Shown: piece by piece, positions 1 through 9,096 of the stretch
Layout: each line of letters begins with the position of its first letter
How positions within the stretch are numbered: the first letter of the stretch is position 1
DNA from: Curvibacter delicatus NBRC 14919
Lineage (GTDB): Bacteria > Pseudomonadota > Gammaproteobacteria > Burkholderiales > Burkholderiaceae_C
DNA: 64,000 nucleotides
NCBI RefSeq assembly: GCF_001592265.1
Contig: NZ_BCWP01000002.1
Span: 1 to 64,000 of the forward strand
Direction of reading: 5' to 3'
Notes under the pieces: generated by a model
What the model was told of the DNA's origin: nothing
Seen by the model: the letters and a program-made list of their open reading frames with translations, nothing else
The model's database searches: none
Program-made: the position numbers and the translations under genes

Positions 1-27
1 CATAGAGGCGGTTAGTGAAGGCACTCA

Positions 28-267
28 TTACAAGTACCTCCGAAGAAAGACCCGCTGGCGCTCAGCCAGCCAGTTATGCAACGGCCCCATCCACGACTCG
101 TATCGAGCCGACAGCCTTAAAAAGCCCGCATGCTCAATCCAGTAGCCAACTCGATAAAGATGGCGCTGGGAGCGAGCCGACCAGTGCGCCTGAAGCTTTC
201 CGACCGCGTTATCAGCTCTCATACGGGCGACAACACGATCAAGGTAGGGGTTGGAATCAAAGTCCAT
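28..267 (-). CDS. Small hypothetical protein of an integrated element
   Basis: A 79-residue basic protein that I do not recognise. It has several Trp, Arg and Tyr residues (for example the RVGYWIEHAGF segment) and no signal peptide or membrane segment. I chose the Met at 267 because its ATG lies across the stop codon of the gene upstream (257-589), the usual arrangement of coupled genes; an earlier start at 282 is also open. Together with its neighbour it sits on the element side of a tRNA-Thr scar (975-1019), so I infer it belongs to an integrated element that continues left of the window. The function is unknown. Confidence 0.5.
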   Translation of the reverse strand: MDFDSNPYLDRVVARMRADNAVGKLQAHWSARSQRHLYRVGYWIEHAGFLRLSARYESWMGPLHNWLAERQRVFLRRYL

Positions 268-589
268 TCCTGCCCCCCTCATCCATTCGCAAGTTCATAC
301 CTGCAATCAGCTGAGTAGCTTCTTTGAGAAAAGCCTTTTGAGCACGACGCCTCTCAGCCCTGCTCTCGAAGGCATCGGCATTCACATGAAGGACAGCAGT
401 TCGTGACGCCTTGTCAACGACCAAACGGAACACCTGTTCTTCGCTGCGAAAAGAACGTTTTCCGTTCCTTGTTGTTCCAAAGTGTCCTAGTGATAAATCT
501 AGGGCCGGCTTCGCCGGCCCCGGCAGGGGCGCTAGCGCATCCCCAGCCGGAGCCGACGAAGCATCCCCATTGAAAATTGACTTAGCCAT
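257..589 (-). CDS. Hypothetical protein of an integrated element
   Basis: A 110-residue protein of unknown function. The N-terminal third is low-complexity Ala/Pro/Gly; the C-terminal part is charged (an RAERRRAQKAF segment) and probably helical. The start at 589 (MAKSIFNG) is preferred over one at 661 because a GGAGG motif lies about six bases ahead of it. It overlaps the small gene downstream (28-267), so the two are probably co-transcribed. Its DNA includes a GGCCGGCTTCGCCGGCC-type hairpin (about 502-520). No domain is recognised; the assignment to mobile DNA is from location only. Confidence 0.5.
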   Translation of the reverse strand: MAKSIFNGDASSAPAGDALAPLPGPAKPALDLSLGHFGTTRNGKRSFRSEEQVFRLVVDKASRTAVLHVNADAFESRAERRRAQKAFLKEATQLIAGMNLRMDEGGRNGL

Positions 590-974
590 AGCAGGCCTCC
601 ACACGGTTCGGTTGTGAACACGCCGCAGCCGATCCGAGTTGAAAACTCGAAAACGGCGCAACGAAAGTAGGAGTGCAGGGACCAGAAGCCCGATTGGTCG
701 GGAATCCTGCTAGGTCAGGCGCAATGGCCGAATGTGTGGGAGCTATGCCCGAAAGTAAAAAACCGCCGTATTTGGTTCTATGGCTTGCCCGAAATATATT
801 GGTGGCGGGTGGACAAGCGTTTTTATTGTGATACCGACTGCGCGCGCACGTCAAGCGGCGCGACTGCCGGGTGTGGCAGATAGCGAACATTTGCGTAACT
901 CCTGTGTAGCCAATGACAGCCAACATGAGTTACACGCCAAGGGTAAAAGCCCCGCCAGACCTACCCTAGACCGG
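590..974. other. Non-coding end of the left integrated element
   Basis: Between the small gene starting at 589 and the tRNA-Thr scar I see no convincing gene. Open frames here lack a ribosome binding site and recognisable protein features. Short inverted repeats are visible, for example around 840-880 (GTCAAGCGGCGCGACTGCCGGG). By position this should be the terminal segment where a recombinase would bind, but no integrase gene lies in the visible part. Confidence 0.4.
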
Positions 975-1019
975 TTCGTAATGAGAAGGTCGGGTGTTCG
1001 ATTCATCTCTCCGGCACCA
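975..1019 (+). repeat. 3' fragment of tRNA-Thr(CGT), probable attachment-site scar
   Basis: The 45 nt from the anticodon loop TTCGTAA through the T-arm to the discriminator and CCA look like the 3' half of a tRNA-Thr(CGT). The 3' anticodon strand (TGAGA) finds no partner in the bases before the loop (ACCGG), and no D-arm or 5' acceptor strand precedes it, so this is not a complete tRNA gene. Elements that insert into tRNA genes leave exactly this kind of 3' duplicate at the distal end. The broken side faces left, so the element lies to the left. Confidence 0.7.
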
Positions 1020-1022
1020 GTT

Positions 1023-1058
1023 AAAAAACCCGCCAATCGCAAGATTGGCGGGTTTTTT
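1023..1058 (+). terminator. Rho-independent terminator after the tRNA-Thr scar
   Basis: A 16-bp perfect stem (AAAAAACCCGCCAATC and its complement) around a GCAA loop, ending in a T-run. It directly follows the tRNA fragment, so it is probably the original tRNA terminator. The A-run on the other side lets it also end the GGDEF-EAL gene on the minus strand. Confidence 0.85.
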
Positions 1059-1103
1059 CTTGGCTCTATGGCATGTGATGCTGAACTCGCACGCCCCACT
1101 TCA

Positions 1104-3143
1104 TCAGGCCGACGCCTTCGCACCCGAAGCGACCCAGACCGGATCGACCGCCTCGATCCGCGGGGCGGCGGAAGCTTCACCCAAGGCATGCCCCTGCAGC
1201 AGGTCCACCCCCAGCGACTGAAGCACCGCGGCCTGTTCGAAGTTTTCCACGCCCTCGGCAATCACGCGCAGGCCAAAACGCCGTGCGATCAGGATCGCCC
1301 CTTCGATGATGGCGTGTCCATGTCCATGGATGGCATGCACGAAGGAGCGATCGATTTTCAGGGCATCGAGCGGGAACTCGTGCAGGCGCGAGAGCGAGGA
1401 ATAACCCGTACCGAAATCGTCCACATGCACACGCACGCCGAGCTTGCGCAGCCGAACCAGGGTCTCCAGCGCCGGCGTCGTGTGCTGTTCGCCGAAAATG
1501 GATTCGGTGACTTCGATATCCAGGCGCGCCGCCGGCAAGCCGGCCGTGGCCAATGCCTCGGCGACCATGTCCGCAAAACCAGCCACCAGCAATTGCCGGA
1601 TGGAAACGTTGAGAGCCACGGCAGGGGCATCATGACCTGCGCCCCAGACCATGGCGTCGGTACAGGCCCGTTTCAGCACCCATTCACCCAGCTCCACAAT
1701 GCGATCCGAATCTTCTGCAATCGGGATGAACTCTTCGGGCCGGATCACCCCCAGCACGGCATGCTCCCAGCGCAGCAGAGCTTCCAGGGCGGCCACTTCG
1801 CCGCTACTGGCATCAACGATCGGCTGATAGACCACGCTCAGCGAACCATCCACGGTAGCATCACGCAGCGCCTGGCTGATTTCCAGCCGGCGCCTTTGCA
1901 CACGGGAAAGCAGCTCATGGTAGGCGAGGATATGACCTCGCCCGGAGCGTTTCACCTCGGTCGCGGCCAGATCAGCGGCCCGGATCAGGTCTGACGGCGT
2001 TTTGCCATCACGCGGAAAGCGTGCAACCCCGATGCTGACGCCGACATGCAGCAATTCATCGTCCACCTGCAACGGCGCCATCACACGTTCGCGCAGCGTC
2101 ATGGCCAGACGCATGCCCCGGTCGGCATCATCCGGCAGCAAAGGAATGGCCACCACGAACTCGTCACCGCCCCAGCGTGCCACGACCGCATCCGCCGGCA
2201 TACGTACCTCGAAGCAGCGGGCGATTTCCTGCAACACGCGGTCACCCAGGTCGTGCCCCAGGCCATCGTTGATCTGCTTGAAGCGATCCAGGTCGAGAAA
2301 CAGCACGGCAATGCCCTCGGGAGAGGCCTGCAAAATGCGTTCATCCATCCAACGCTGCAGGCCACGCCGGTTGAACAAGCCGGTGAGCGCATCACGATGG
2401 GCCATGGTCTGCAAAGCCTCCGTGCGCTCGGCAACGCGTTTCTCCAGGCTGGCGTTGAGCGCCTCGACCTCGTGGTTGTGCTGCGTCAGCCGGGCCACCA
2501 GATCGGTGTTTTCTTCCTGCAAGGCGATGGAACGCACCACAATCTTGTGGTTGTTCTTATGGCCGACCAGCATGACAACAAAGAAGATCAGTCCCAGTGT
2601 GGCCAACACGGGCTCTGAATGCGGCAGCCAATACAGCTTCAGACACGCGGGCACCAACAGCAAACCGATATAAATACGACCGACCCCGAGCAAGGGCGCC
2701 AGCACGCCGGTGGCCCCACCGGCCAAGGCGGACACCACAATCAGCATGACGAACTGCCCTTCGGCAGGTTGCTTGTCGAGCTGGGTCCAGACCAGCACAA
2801 CCCACATCAGGGCGCCCAGTACCAAGCCGACTTCATAGGGCCGCTGCCAGCGTAAGCGCTGTGTTGATGTCAGCAGTGCCCCAGTGCCGAACTGACGCGA
2901 GAAGGCCAGATCGAGCCCCAGGCGCAGCAGGCTGATGCACAGCACAATGCCCAGCCACAGCCAAGGCCACACCTGCCCCTGACCGCTGAACGCAATCGCC
3001 ACCCCCACCGTGGCCGCCAGATTCACCAGCACACTGGCCCGGTTGTTGCGATAGGCCAGCAGCAGCAACTCACTGGCGATGCGGTTGTTCCGCGCAACCG
3101 CATGAGCCTGCACTGCCGACACGTTCAATTCGCCTGCTTGCAT
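1104..3143 (-). CDS. Membrane GGDEF-EAL c-di-GMP protein
   Basis: A 679-residue bifunctional cyclic-di-GMP protein. The N-terminal ~220 residues hold several hydrophobic membrane segments, followed by a short coiled linker, a GGDEF cyclase domain (intact RWGGDEF) and an EAL phosphodiesterase domain (EALLRW, DIEVTES, DDFGTGYSS, LKIDRSF and AEGVEN all present). Both active sites look intact. The product-inhibition RxxD motif is absent from its usual place just before GGDEF. Start 3143 is chosen because GAGGGG lies just ahead of it; the frame is open to 3185 without a good ribosome site. Net direction (synthesis or breakdown of c-di-GMP) cannot be read from sequence; EAL activity is the safer guess. 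Confidence 0.93.
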   Translation of the reverse strand: MQAGELNVSAVQAHAVARNNRIASELLLLAYRNNRASVLVNLAATVGVAIAFSGQGQVWPWLWLGIVLCISLLRLGLDLAFSRQFGTGALLTSTQRLRWQRPYEVGLVLGALMWVVLVWTQLDKQPAEGQFVMLIVVSALAGGATGVLAPLLGVGRIYIGLLLVPACLKLYWLPHSEPVLATLGLIFFVVMLVGHKNNHKIVVRSIALQEENTDLVARLTQHNHEVEALNASLEKRVAERTEALQTMAHRDALTGLFNRRGLQRWMDERILQASPEGIAVLFLDLDRFKQINDGLGHDLGDRVLQEIARCFEVRMPADAVVARWGGDEFVVAIPLLPDDADRGMRLAMTLRERVMAPLQVDDELLHVGVSIGVARFPRDGKTPSDLIRAADLAATEVKRSGRGHILAYHELLSRVQRRRLEISQALRDATVDGSLSVVYQPIVDASSGEVAALEALLRWEHAVLGVIRPEEFIPIAEDSDRIVELGEWVLKRACTDAMVWGAGHDAPAVALNVSIRQLLVAGFADMVAEALATAGLPAARLDIEVTESIFGEQHTTPALETLVRLRKLGVRVHVDDFGTGYSSLSRLHEFPLDALKIDRSFVHAIHGHGHAIIEGAILIARRFGLRVIAEGVENFEQAAVLQSLGVDLLQGHALGEASAAPRIEAVDPVWVASGAKASA

Positions 3144-3292
3144 ACAGCCCCTCAAGATTCGGTGCCGTCCCTTCGCGATCGGCATTCCGTATCACACCGG
3201 ATGCAGATCAGGGAGGCTGCTCATTATTGAACTGCTTCGCCCCAAGTTGCAAGCCGGCACACCATTCCTGCACAGCAGATGCTTGCGTACCG

Positions 3293-4018
3293 TCAAGCGG
3301 CAATGCTTTTGCGCTTGCGGCTGGCCAGGGGTTTCTGCTTGCCTTTGGTCAGACCTTCATCGACAGGCCGCAGCACCCCGTGGCAAAGCGTGGCAATGAA
3401 CTGATCGGCAATCTGCTCAGGTTCGTACTCGCCGTCCGGCTGGTACCAGCGGCCGATCCAGCCCAGCGCACCGGCAATCAGGAAGGCCGTCATCTTGGGG
3501 TCGCACGGGGCAATCGCCCCCTCTTCCACCCCGGCCGCCACCAGACGGCGGAATTCCATGTCGATGCCGGACTTGAGGCGCCGTAGCTCCTTCCGGCTCT
3601 TGGGTGGCAACTCGTCGTCGGCAATGCGGATGACGCACATGCCGAAATCCATGGTGACGATGCGGGTGTAGACGCGCATGCAGGCCATCAGCTGCTCGAC
3701 CGCGGAGCCGCCCGCCTCGCGGCTGGCCTCGATGCCCTCGTGCATCATCTCCAGCCCGCGCCGCACGCAAGCAATCAGGATCTCGTCCTTGTTCTTGACG
3801 TAGTAGTAGAGCGTGGGCTTGCTGACATTGAGCCGGGCCGCGATGTCGTCCAGCGAGGTGGCGTGAAAACCCTTCTCGTTGAACAGCTGCGCCGCGGTCG
3901 ACAGCACGGCATTGCGCTTGGCCTCACGCTGCTGCTCGCGCATGGACGGTGGCGCCCAGGGCGAAGCCGCGGCAGCGGGGGCCGCCATCTTGCGGCGTTG
4001 CGGACGTGTCGTTGTCAT
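3293..4018 (-). CDS. TetR-family transcriptional regulator
   Basis: A 241-residue repressor-type regulator. After a ~30-residue disordered Ala/Pro tail comes a TetR helix-turn-helix (SLDDIAARLNVSKPTLYYYVKNKDEIL, residues ~55-80), then an all-helical ligand domain of the kind found in regulators of fatty-acid and CoA-ester catabolism. It is divergent from the LivGHMF-ligase-thiolase operon, and a long dyad in the shared spacer (4071-4105) is the likely operator. I infer that it represses that operon and its own gene until a CoA ester or the free acid is present. The start is uncertain: no strong ribosome site is visible, and an internal Met occurs at residue 11. Confidence 0.88.
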   Translation of the reverse strand: MTTTRPQRRKMAAPAAAASPWAPPSMREQQREAKRNAVLSTAAQLFNEKGFHATSLDDIAARLNVSKPTLYYYVKNKDEILIACVRRGLEMMHEGIEASREAGGSAVEQLMACMRVYTRIVTMDFGMCVIRIADDELPPKSRKELRRLKSGIDMEFRRLVAAGVEEGAIAPCDPKMTAFLIAGALGWIGRWYQPDGEYEPEQIADQFIATLCHGVLRPVDEGLTKGKQKPLASRKRKSIAA

Positions 4019-4070
4019 GACAGGTGCTACGGGAAAGTCCTGATGCCCGAAGGCTTGGCAAATTCCAGAA

Positions 4071-4105
4071 TCTACTCGTGAGTAAAAAGTTTACGCATAA
4101 GTAGA
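4071..4105. promoter_or_regulatory. Probable TetR operator dyad
   Basis: Two 16-base arms (TCTACTCGTGAGTAAA and TTTACGCATAAGTAGA) form an imperfect inverted repeat matching at 12 of 16 positions, separated by three bases. The left arm contains a smaller palindrome, TACTC-GT-GAGTA. It is 53 bases upstream of the TetR gene and just ahead of the transporter operon, where an autoregulated TetR operator would be expected. Confidence 0.55.
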
Positions 4106-4217
4106 AATTTTCCGATTCGCACAAACCCGTAGTGACGCCGATGGAGAACACGCCTGCAGGCCCCCCCAGACTCAGCCTCTGCTGAGCGTCGATGGCGTCA
4201 CGCTGGCCTTTGGCGGC

Positions 4218-4985
4218 GTGAAGGCGCTCAGCGGCGTGAGTTTCGACGTGGCGCCCGGCTCCATCACCGCGGTGATCGGCCCCAACGGTGCCGGCAAGAC
4301 CTCGCTGTTCAACACCATCTCCGGCTTTTACCGCCCCACTAGCGGCAGCGTGCGCTACCAGGGGCAGGACATCACGCGTATTCCTGCGCCGCGGCGCGCA
4401 AAGATGGGCCTGGGCCGCAGCTTCCAGAACATTGCCCTGTTTCGCGGCATGACGGTGCTGGACAACATCAAGCTCGGCCGCCATGCCCACCTGAAGAGCA
4501 ACGTGCTCGACGCCCTGTTCTACATCGGCCGGGCGCGCCGCGAGGAAGCCGAACTGCGTGCCGACATCGAGGAACGCATCATCGATTTCCTGGAGATCGA
4601 CCACATCCGCCATGCACCGGTGTCGGCCTTGTCCTACGGGCTGCAAAAGCGCGTGGAAATGGCGCGCGCGCTGGCCATGCAGCCCGAGATCCTGATGCTC
4701 GATGAACCGGTGGCCGGCATGAACCGCGAGGAAACCGAGGACATGGCGCGTTTCATCCTCGACGTGCGCGCCGAATGGGGCGTCACGGTGCTGATGGTGG
4801 AACACGACATGGGCATGGTGATGGACCTGTCGGACCACGTGGTGGTGCTCAACTTCGGCCAGGTCATTGCCCAGGGCGCCCCGGCCACCGTGCAGGCCGA
4901 TCCGGAAGTGATCCGCGCCTACCTCGGCTCCGGCGATGTCGGCGATCTGCGGCGCAAGCTGCATGCAACAGCGGGAGCCGTCTGA
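4218..4985 (+). CDS. livG: LivG-like ABC transporter ATPase (5' end apparently frameshifted)
   Basis: ATP-binding subunit of a branched-chain amino acid type (HAAT) importer. Walker A GPNGAGKTS (residues 21-29 from this start), signature LSYGLQKR, Walker B EILMLDEP and the switch His in VEHDM are all present, with the LivG-type C-terminal helix. The listed GTG start is the first in-frame conventional start, but family members begin further upstream: the in-frame codons from about 4176 read PLLSVDGVTLAFGG, a typical LivG N-terminus, with no start codon of their own. An ATG at 4141 reaches that frame if the C7 run at 4161-4167 is read as C8. So either a sequencing error or a true one-base deletion is likely. 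It is translated ahead of the permease genes, its stop touching the next ATG. Confidence 0.9.
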   Translation: MKALSGVSFDVAPGSITAVIGPNGAGKTSLFNTISGFYRPTSGSVRYQGQDITRIPAPRRAKMGLGRSFQNIALFRGMTVLDNIKLGRHAHLKSNVLDALFYIGRARREEAELRADIEERIIDFLEIDHIRHAPVSALSYGLQKRVEMARALAMQPEILMLDEPVAGMNREETEDMARFILDVRAEWGVTVLMVEHDMGMVMDLSDHVVVLNFGQVIAQGAPATVQADPEVIRAYLGSGDVGDLRRKLHATAGAV

Positions 4986-5863
4986 TGGATTGGGCCTACC
5001 TGTTCGAGATCAGCCTGACCGGCATCGCCAGTGGCGGCCTCTATGCGCTGGCGGCGCTCGCCTTCGTCATGGTCTACAAGGCCACGCGCGTCGTCAACAT
5101 CGCCATCGGTGAAATGCTGATGGCCGGCGCCTACCTGTTCTTCACCTTCGCCTCGATGCTGGCGTTGCCGATCTGGCTGGCCATTCCGGCTGCCGTGCTG
5201 GGTGCCGGTTTGCTGGGTGCGGTGATCGAGCGCACCGTGATCCGCCCGCTGCTGGGCGAGCCGCCGATCTCTGTCTTCATGGTCACCGTGGGCCTGGCCT
5301 CGGTGCTGGTGGGCCTGGTCGAAATGATCTGGACAGCGGACCAGAAGCGCCTGCCCGACTTCATGCTCACGAAGGCCATCATGGTCGGTGATGCGTTCCT
5401 GGCGCCCAAGATCTTCTGGGGCGCGGTGATCGCCGTGGTCTTCATAACCGCCGTGTTGCTGGTGTTCCGTTTCTGGCGCGGCGGCGTCGCCTTGCGCGCC
5501 ACCGCCTCCGACCAAGCGGCCGCCTACTCCATGGGCATCAACGTGCCGCGCGTGTTCTCGCTGGCCTGGGTGGTGTCAGCCATGCTGGCGGCCCTGTCGG
5601 GCATCATCGTCGGCTCGATCGGCGGCATCTCTTCCACCATGGGCGTGTTCGGTCTGTCGGTGTTGGTGGTGGTGATCGTTGGTGGCCTGGACAGCGTGCT
5701 GGGCGCGCTGGTCGGTGGCCTGTTCATCGGTCTGGTCGAGGCACTGGCCGGCGCCTACCTGGGCGGCGAGTACAAGCTGCTGGCGACCTTCATCGTGCTG
5801 GTCGTGATCCTGATGATCCGGCCCTACGGCCTGTTCGGCACCCACGAGATCGAGAGACTCTGA
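4985..5863 (+). CDS. livH: LivH-like ABC transporter permease
   Basis: A 292-residue inner-membrane permease of the LivH family with about eight hydrophobic segments. It contains the family-typical stretches GIASGGLYALAALAFVMVYKATRVVNIAIGE near the N-terminus and VVVIVGGLDSVLGALVGG near the C-terminus. Its ATG overlaps the stop of the ATPase gene by one base and its own stop overlaps the next ATG, so the three are translationally coupled. It should pair with the LivM-like protein to form the channel of the importer. Confidence 0.92.
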   Translation: MDWAYLFEISLTGIASGGLYALAALAFVMVYKATRVVNIAIGEMLMAGAYLFFTFASMLALPIWLAIPAAVLGAGLLGAVIERTVIRPLLGEPPISVFMVTVGLASVLVGLVEMIWTADQKRLPDFMLTKAIMVGDAFLAPKIFWGAVIAVVFITAVLLVFRFWRGGVALRATASDQAAAYSMGINVPRVFSLAWVVSAMLAALSGIIVGSIGGISSTMGVFGLSVLVVVIVGGLDSVLGALVGGLFIGLVEALAGAYLGGEYKLLATFIVLVVILMIRPYGLFGTHEIERL

Positions 5864-6900
5864 TGAGAATAGGTACCCTCAAGGAGTCCTACATCGCCGA
5901 CGCGGCGCTGTTTGACTCACGCACGCAGAAAATCTGGCTGGCGGTCGCGGCCATCCTGCTGCTTCTGTTTCCCTTTGTGGCCAGCGACTACTGGCTGTAC
6001 CTGGCCTGTCTGGTCTGCATCAACGTGGCCAGCGCCACCGGCCTCAACATCCTGACCGGCTACACCGGGCTGGTGAGCCTGGGCCAGGCCGCCTTCATGG
6101 GGCTGGGTGCCTACACGGTGGCCATCATGCAGCTGCGCCTGGGCACGCCCTTCCTGCTCAACATCCTGGCCGGCGGCTGTGTCGCCATGCTGGGCGGCCT
6201 GATCGTCGGCATCCCCTCGTTGCGCGTGAAAGGGCTGTACCTGGCGATTGCCACCATCGCCGCCTCCTTCATCACCCACTTCATCTTCGCCAACACGTCT
6301 TTCACCGGCGGCACCGGCGGCCTCACACTGCCGCCGGCCAGCGCCTTCGGCGTGTTGCTCGACACCTCGTTCCGCTTGTACTGGGTGATCGTGCCGGTCA
6401 CGGTGCTGATGCTGCTGGGCGCCGCCAATCTGTTCCGCACCCGCGTCGGGCGCGCCTTCATCGCCATCCGCGACCGTGACATCTCGGCCGAGGTTCTTGG
6501 TATTCCGCTGCTGCGCTACAAGCTGCTGTCCTTCGGTCTGTCGTCCTTCTATGCCGGCGTGGCCGGCGGCCTGTGGGCCTACTTCTTCCGCGTGGTGACA
6601 CCCGAGAGCTTCCCGCTGCTGATGTCCATCTTCTTCCTCGCCGCCATCATCGTCGGCGGCATGGGCACCATCTTGGGCGCCATTCTGGGCGCGGTGTTCA
6701 TGACCATGATGCCCGAACTGCTGAAACTGGTGTTCGATCTGCTGCCCAACAGCACGGAACTCACGGTGTTCCTGTCGCCCGTGCGCACCATCATCTTCGG
6801 CCTCTTGATCATCGGCTTTCTGGTGTTCGAGCCGCACGGGCTCGCAGAAGTGTGGCGGCGCATTCGCCGTTTTTTCCATCTGTGGCCGTTCCGCAATTGA
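5863..6900 (+). CDS. livM: LivM-like ABC transporter permease
   Basis: A 345-residue second permease of the same importer, of the LivM family. About 8-10 hydrophobic segments and the motifs NILTGYTGLVSLGQAAFMGLGAY and, near residue 205, the GRAFIAIRDRDISAEVLGI loop that contacts the ATPase are visible. The start overlaps the LivH stop. The binding-protein gene follows after 38 bases with its own ribosome site. Confidence 0.92.
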   Translation: MRIGTLKESYIADAALFDSRTQKIWLAVAAILLLLFPFVASDYWLYLACLVCINVASATGLNILTGYTGLVSLGQAAFMGLGAYTVAIMQLRLGTPFLLNILAGGCVAMLGGLIVGIPSLRVKGLYLAIATIAASFITHFIFANTSFTGGTGGLTLPPASAFGVLLDTSFRLYWVIVPVTVLMLLGAANLFRTRVGRAFIAIRDRDISAEVLGIPLLRYKLLSFGLSSFYAGVAGGLWAYFFRVVTPESFPLLMSIFFLAAIIVGGMGTILGAILGAVFMTMMPELLKLVFDLLPNSTELTVFLSPVRTIIFGLLIIGFLVFEPHGLAEVWRRIRRFFHLWPFRN

Positions 6901-6938
6901 GCGGACCCATGGGCAACGCAAACGAAAAGGAGACAAGC

Positions 6939-8120
6939 ATGCAGAACTCACGCATTTCCCAAAATCGTCGCTCCCTGCTGCTCGCAGCAGGCGCTTCGCT
7001 GGCCGCGCCGCTGGCCGCGCATGCCCAAGCCGGCGGTGAAGACATCGTTCTCGGCGGCTCCATCCCCATGACGGGTGTGTTTGCCTTTGCCGGCGTCGGC
7101 ATCAATGCCGGCATCGCCGACTACGTCAAGATCCTCAACGACGGCGGCGGCATCAAGGGCCGCAAGGTGCGCTACGTGCCGGAAGACACCGGCTACAAGG
7201 TGGACGTCTCGGTGGCCGCCTACAAGAAGATCACCAGCCAGAACAAGGTGAGCCTCTACTACGGCGACTCGACCGCCTTCTCCAAGACCATCAACCCGGA
7301 GCTGGACCGCAATGGCAACATCCTGATGGCCGGTGCCTCGTTCGCCACTGAACTGAACGATCCACAGAAGTACCCGAACCAGTTCCTGGTCGGCCCTGAC
7401 TACACCGAGATGTTCGGCATCCTGCTACGCCACATCGCCAAGGAGAAACCCGGTGCCAAGGTGGCCTTCGTCTACTCCGACTCCGAATTCGGCCGCGACC
7501 CGGTCGAAAGCAGCGAAGCGCTGGCCAAGAAACTCGGCCTGAACGTCGTCATCAAGATCATGACACCGCCCGGCAGCGTGGACGTGTCGACCGAAGTCAT
7601 CAAGCTGCGCCGCGCGGCACCCGACTACACCATCTTCCACGGCTACATCCTGGCGCCGATTCCCGAGTTCATCACCCAGGGCAAGCAGCAGGGCATGACC
7701 AGCAAGTGGATGGGCACCTTCTGGACCATGGACAGCTCCACCGTCATGAAGATGGGCGAGGCCGGCGACGGTTTCATGGGCGTGATGCCCTACCGCTACT
7801 ACTACGACACCTCGGCCAAGGCGCCGATGCTCGACAAGATCCGCCAGATGCGCCCCGAGTACCAGAGTACGGCCTACATCCAGGGCTTCCTGGCCGCCAT
7901 GTTGTTCACCGAGGCGGCCAAGCGCACGCTGGACGCGAAGAAGGAGCTCAACGGCAAGAACCTCAAGGCCGCACTCAACAGTATCAAGGACTTCGACACC
8001 GGCGGCCTGATCGGCGTGCCGATCACCATCAAGGGCAACTCCATCCCGGTGGGACGCGTCTACAAGGCCGACATGAAGGCGCAGAAGATGGTACCGGCCT
8101 CCGACTGGATTTCGTTGTGA
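6939..8120 (+). CDS. Periplasmic substrate-binding protein of the HAAT importer
   Basis: A 393-residue type I periplasmic binding protein (LivJ/amide-binding class). It begins with a twin-arginine-like NRRSLLLAAGASLAAPLAAHAQA signal, then VLGGSIPMTGVFAFAG, the usual opening of this family. The start at 6939 follows AAAGGAGACAAGC; an in-frame ATG at 6909 has no such site. It lies inside the transporter operon, between livM and livF. The substrate cannot be read from the protein. With an acyl-CoA ligase and a thiolase in the same operon, an aromatic or aliphatic carboxylate is more likely than an amino acid. Confidence 0.9.
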   Translation: MQNSRISQNRRSLLLAAGASLAAPLAAHAQAGGEDIVLGGSIPMTGVFAFAGVGINAGIADYVKILNDGGGIKGRKVRYVPEDTGYKVDVSVAAYKKITSQNKVSLYYGDSTAFSKTINPELDRNGNILMAGASFATELNDPQKYPNQFLVGPDYTEMFGILLRHIAKEKPGAKVAFVYSDSEFGRDPVESSEALAKKLGLNVVIKIMTPPGSVDVSTEVIKLRRAAPDYTIFHGYILAPIPEFITQGKQQGMTSKWMGTFWTMDSSTVMKMGEAGDGFMGVMPYRYYYDTSAKAPMLDKIRQMRPEYQSTAYIQGFLAAMLFTEAAKRTLDAKKELNGKNLKAALNSIKDFDTGGLIGVPITIKGNSIPVGRVYKADMKAQKMVPASDWISL

Positions 8121-8149
8121 GATGAATCACCCGCATTGAGATGAGTCAC

Positions 8150-8250
8150 CCCCCTGAGTCGCTGCGCGCCTTCCCCCCTCTCTCGCGCTGCGCGCGGGAG
8201 GGGGGACGCACCCAGTGGCCCGGCGAAGCCGGTTCCACGGGTGCCCTGGG
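8150..8250 (-). repeat. Dispersed intergenic repeat, copy 1
   Basis: The spacer between the binding-protein gene and livF holds GC-rich palindromic DNA, with CCTCTCTCGCGC / GCGCGGGAGGGG-type arms at about 8176-8204. On the minus strand it contains CGTGGAACCGGCTTCGCCGGGCCACTGG, which recurs with one mismatch at 35871-35898 in the opposite orientation. It resembles intergenic repeats I know from Comamonadaceae genomes. It may make an RNA hairpin that lowers expression of the downstream genes. Confidence 0.6.
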
Positions 8251-8277
8251 TTGAACCCCCTTCACCTCCGCAACACC

Positions 8278-9092
<815 letters not shown>

Positions 9093-9096
<4 letters not shown>

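Noticed and set aside
582-926. 114-codon minus-strand frame near the tRNA-Thr scar
   Set aside because: Odd composition, no ribosome site and no family resemblance; overlaps the start of a better-supported gene.
780-1994. 404-codon open frame on the plus strand
   Set aside because: It runs across the tRNA-Thr scar and its terminator and then antisense to the EAL domain; no ribosome site or known motif.
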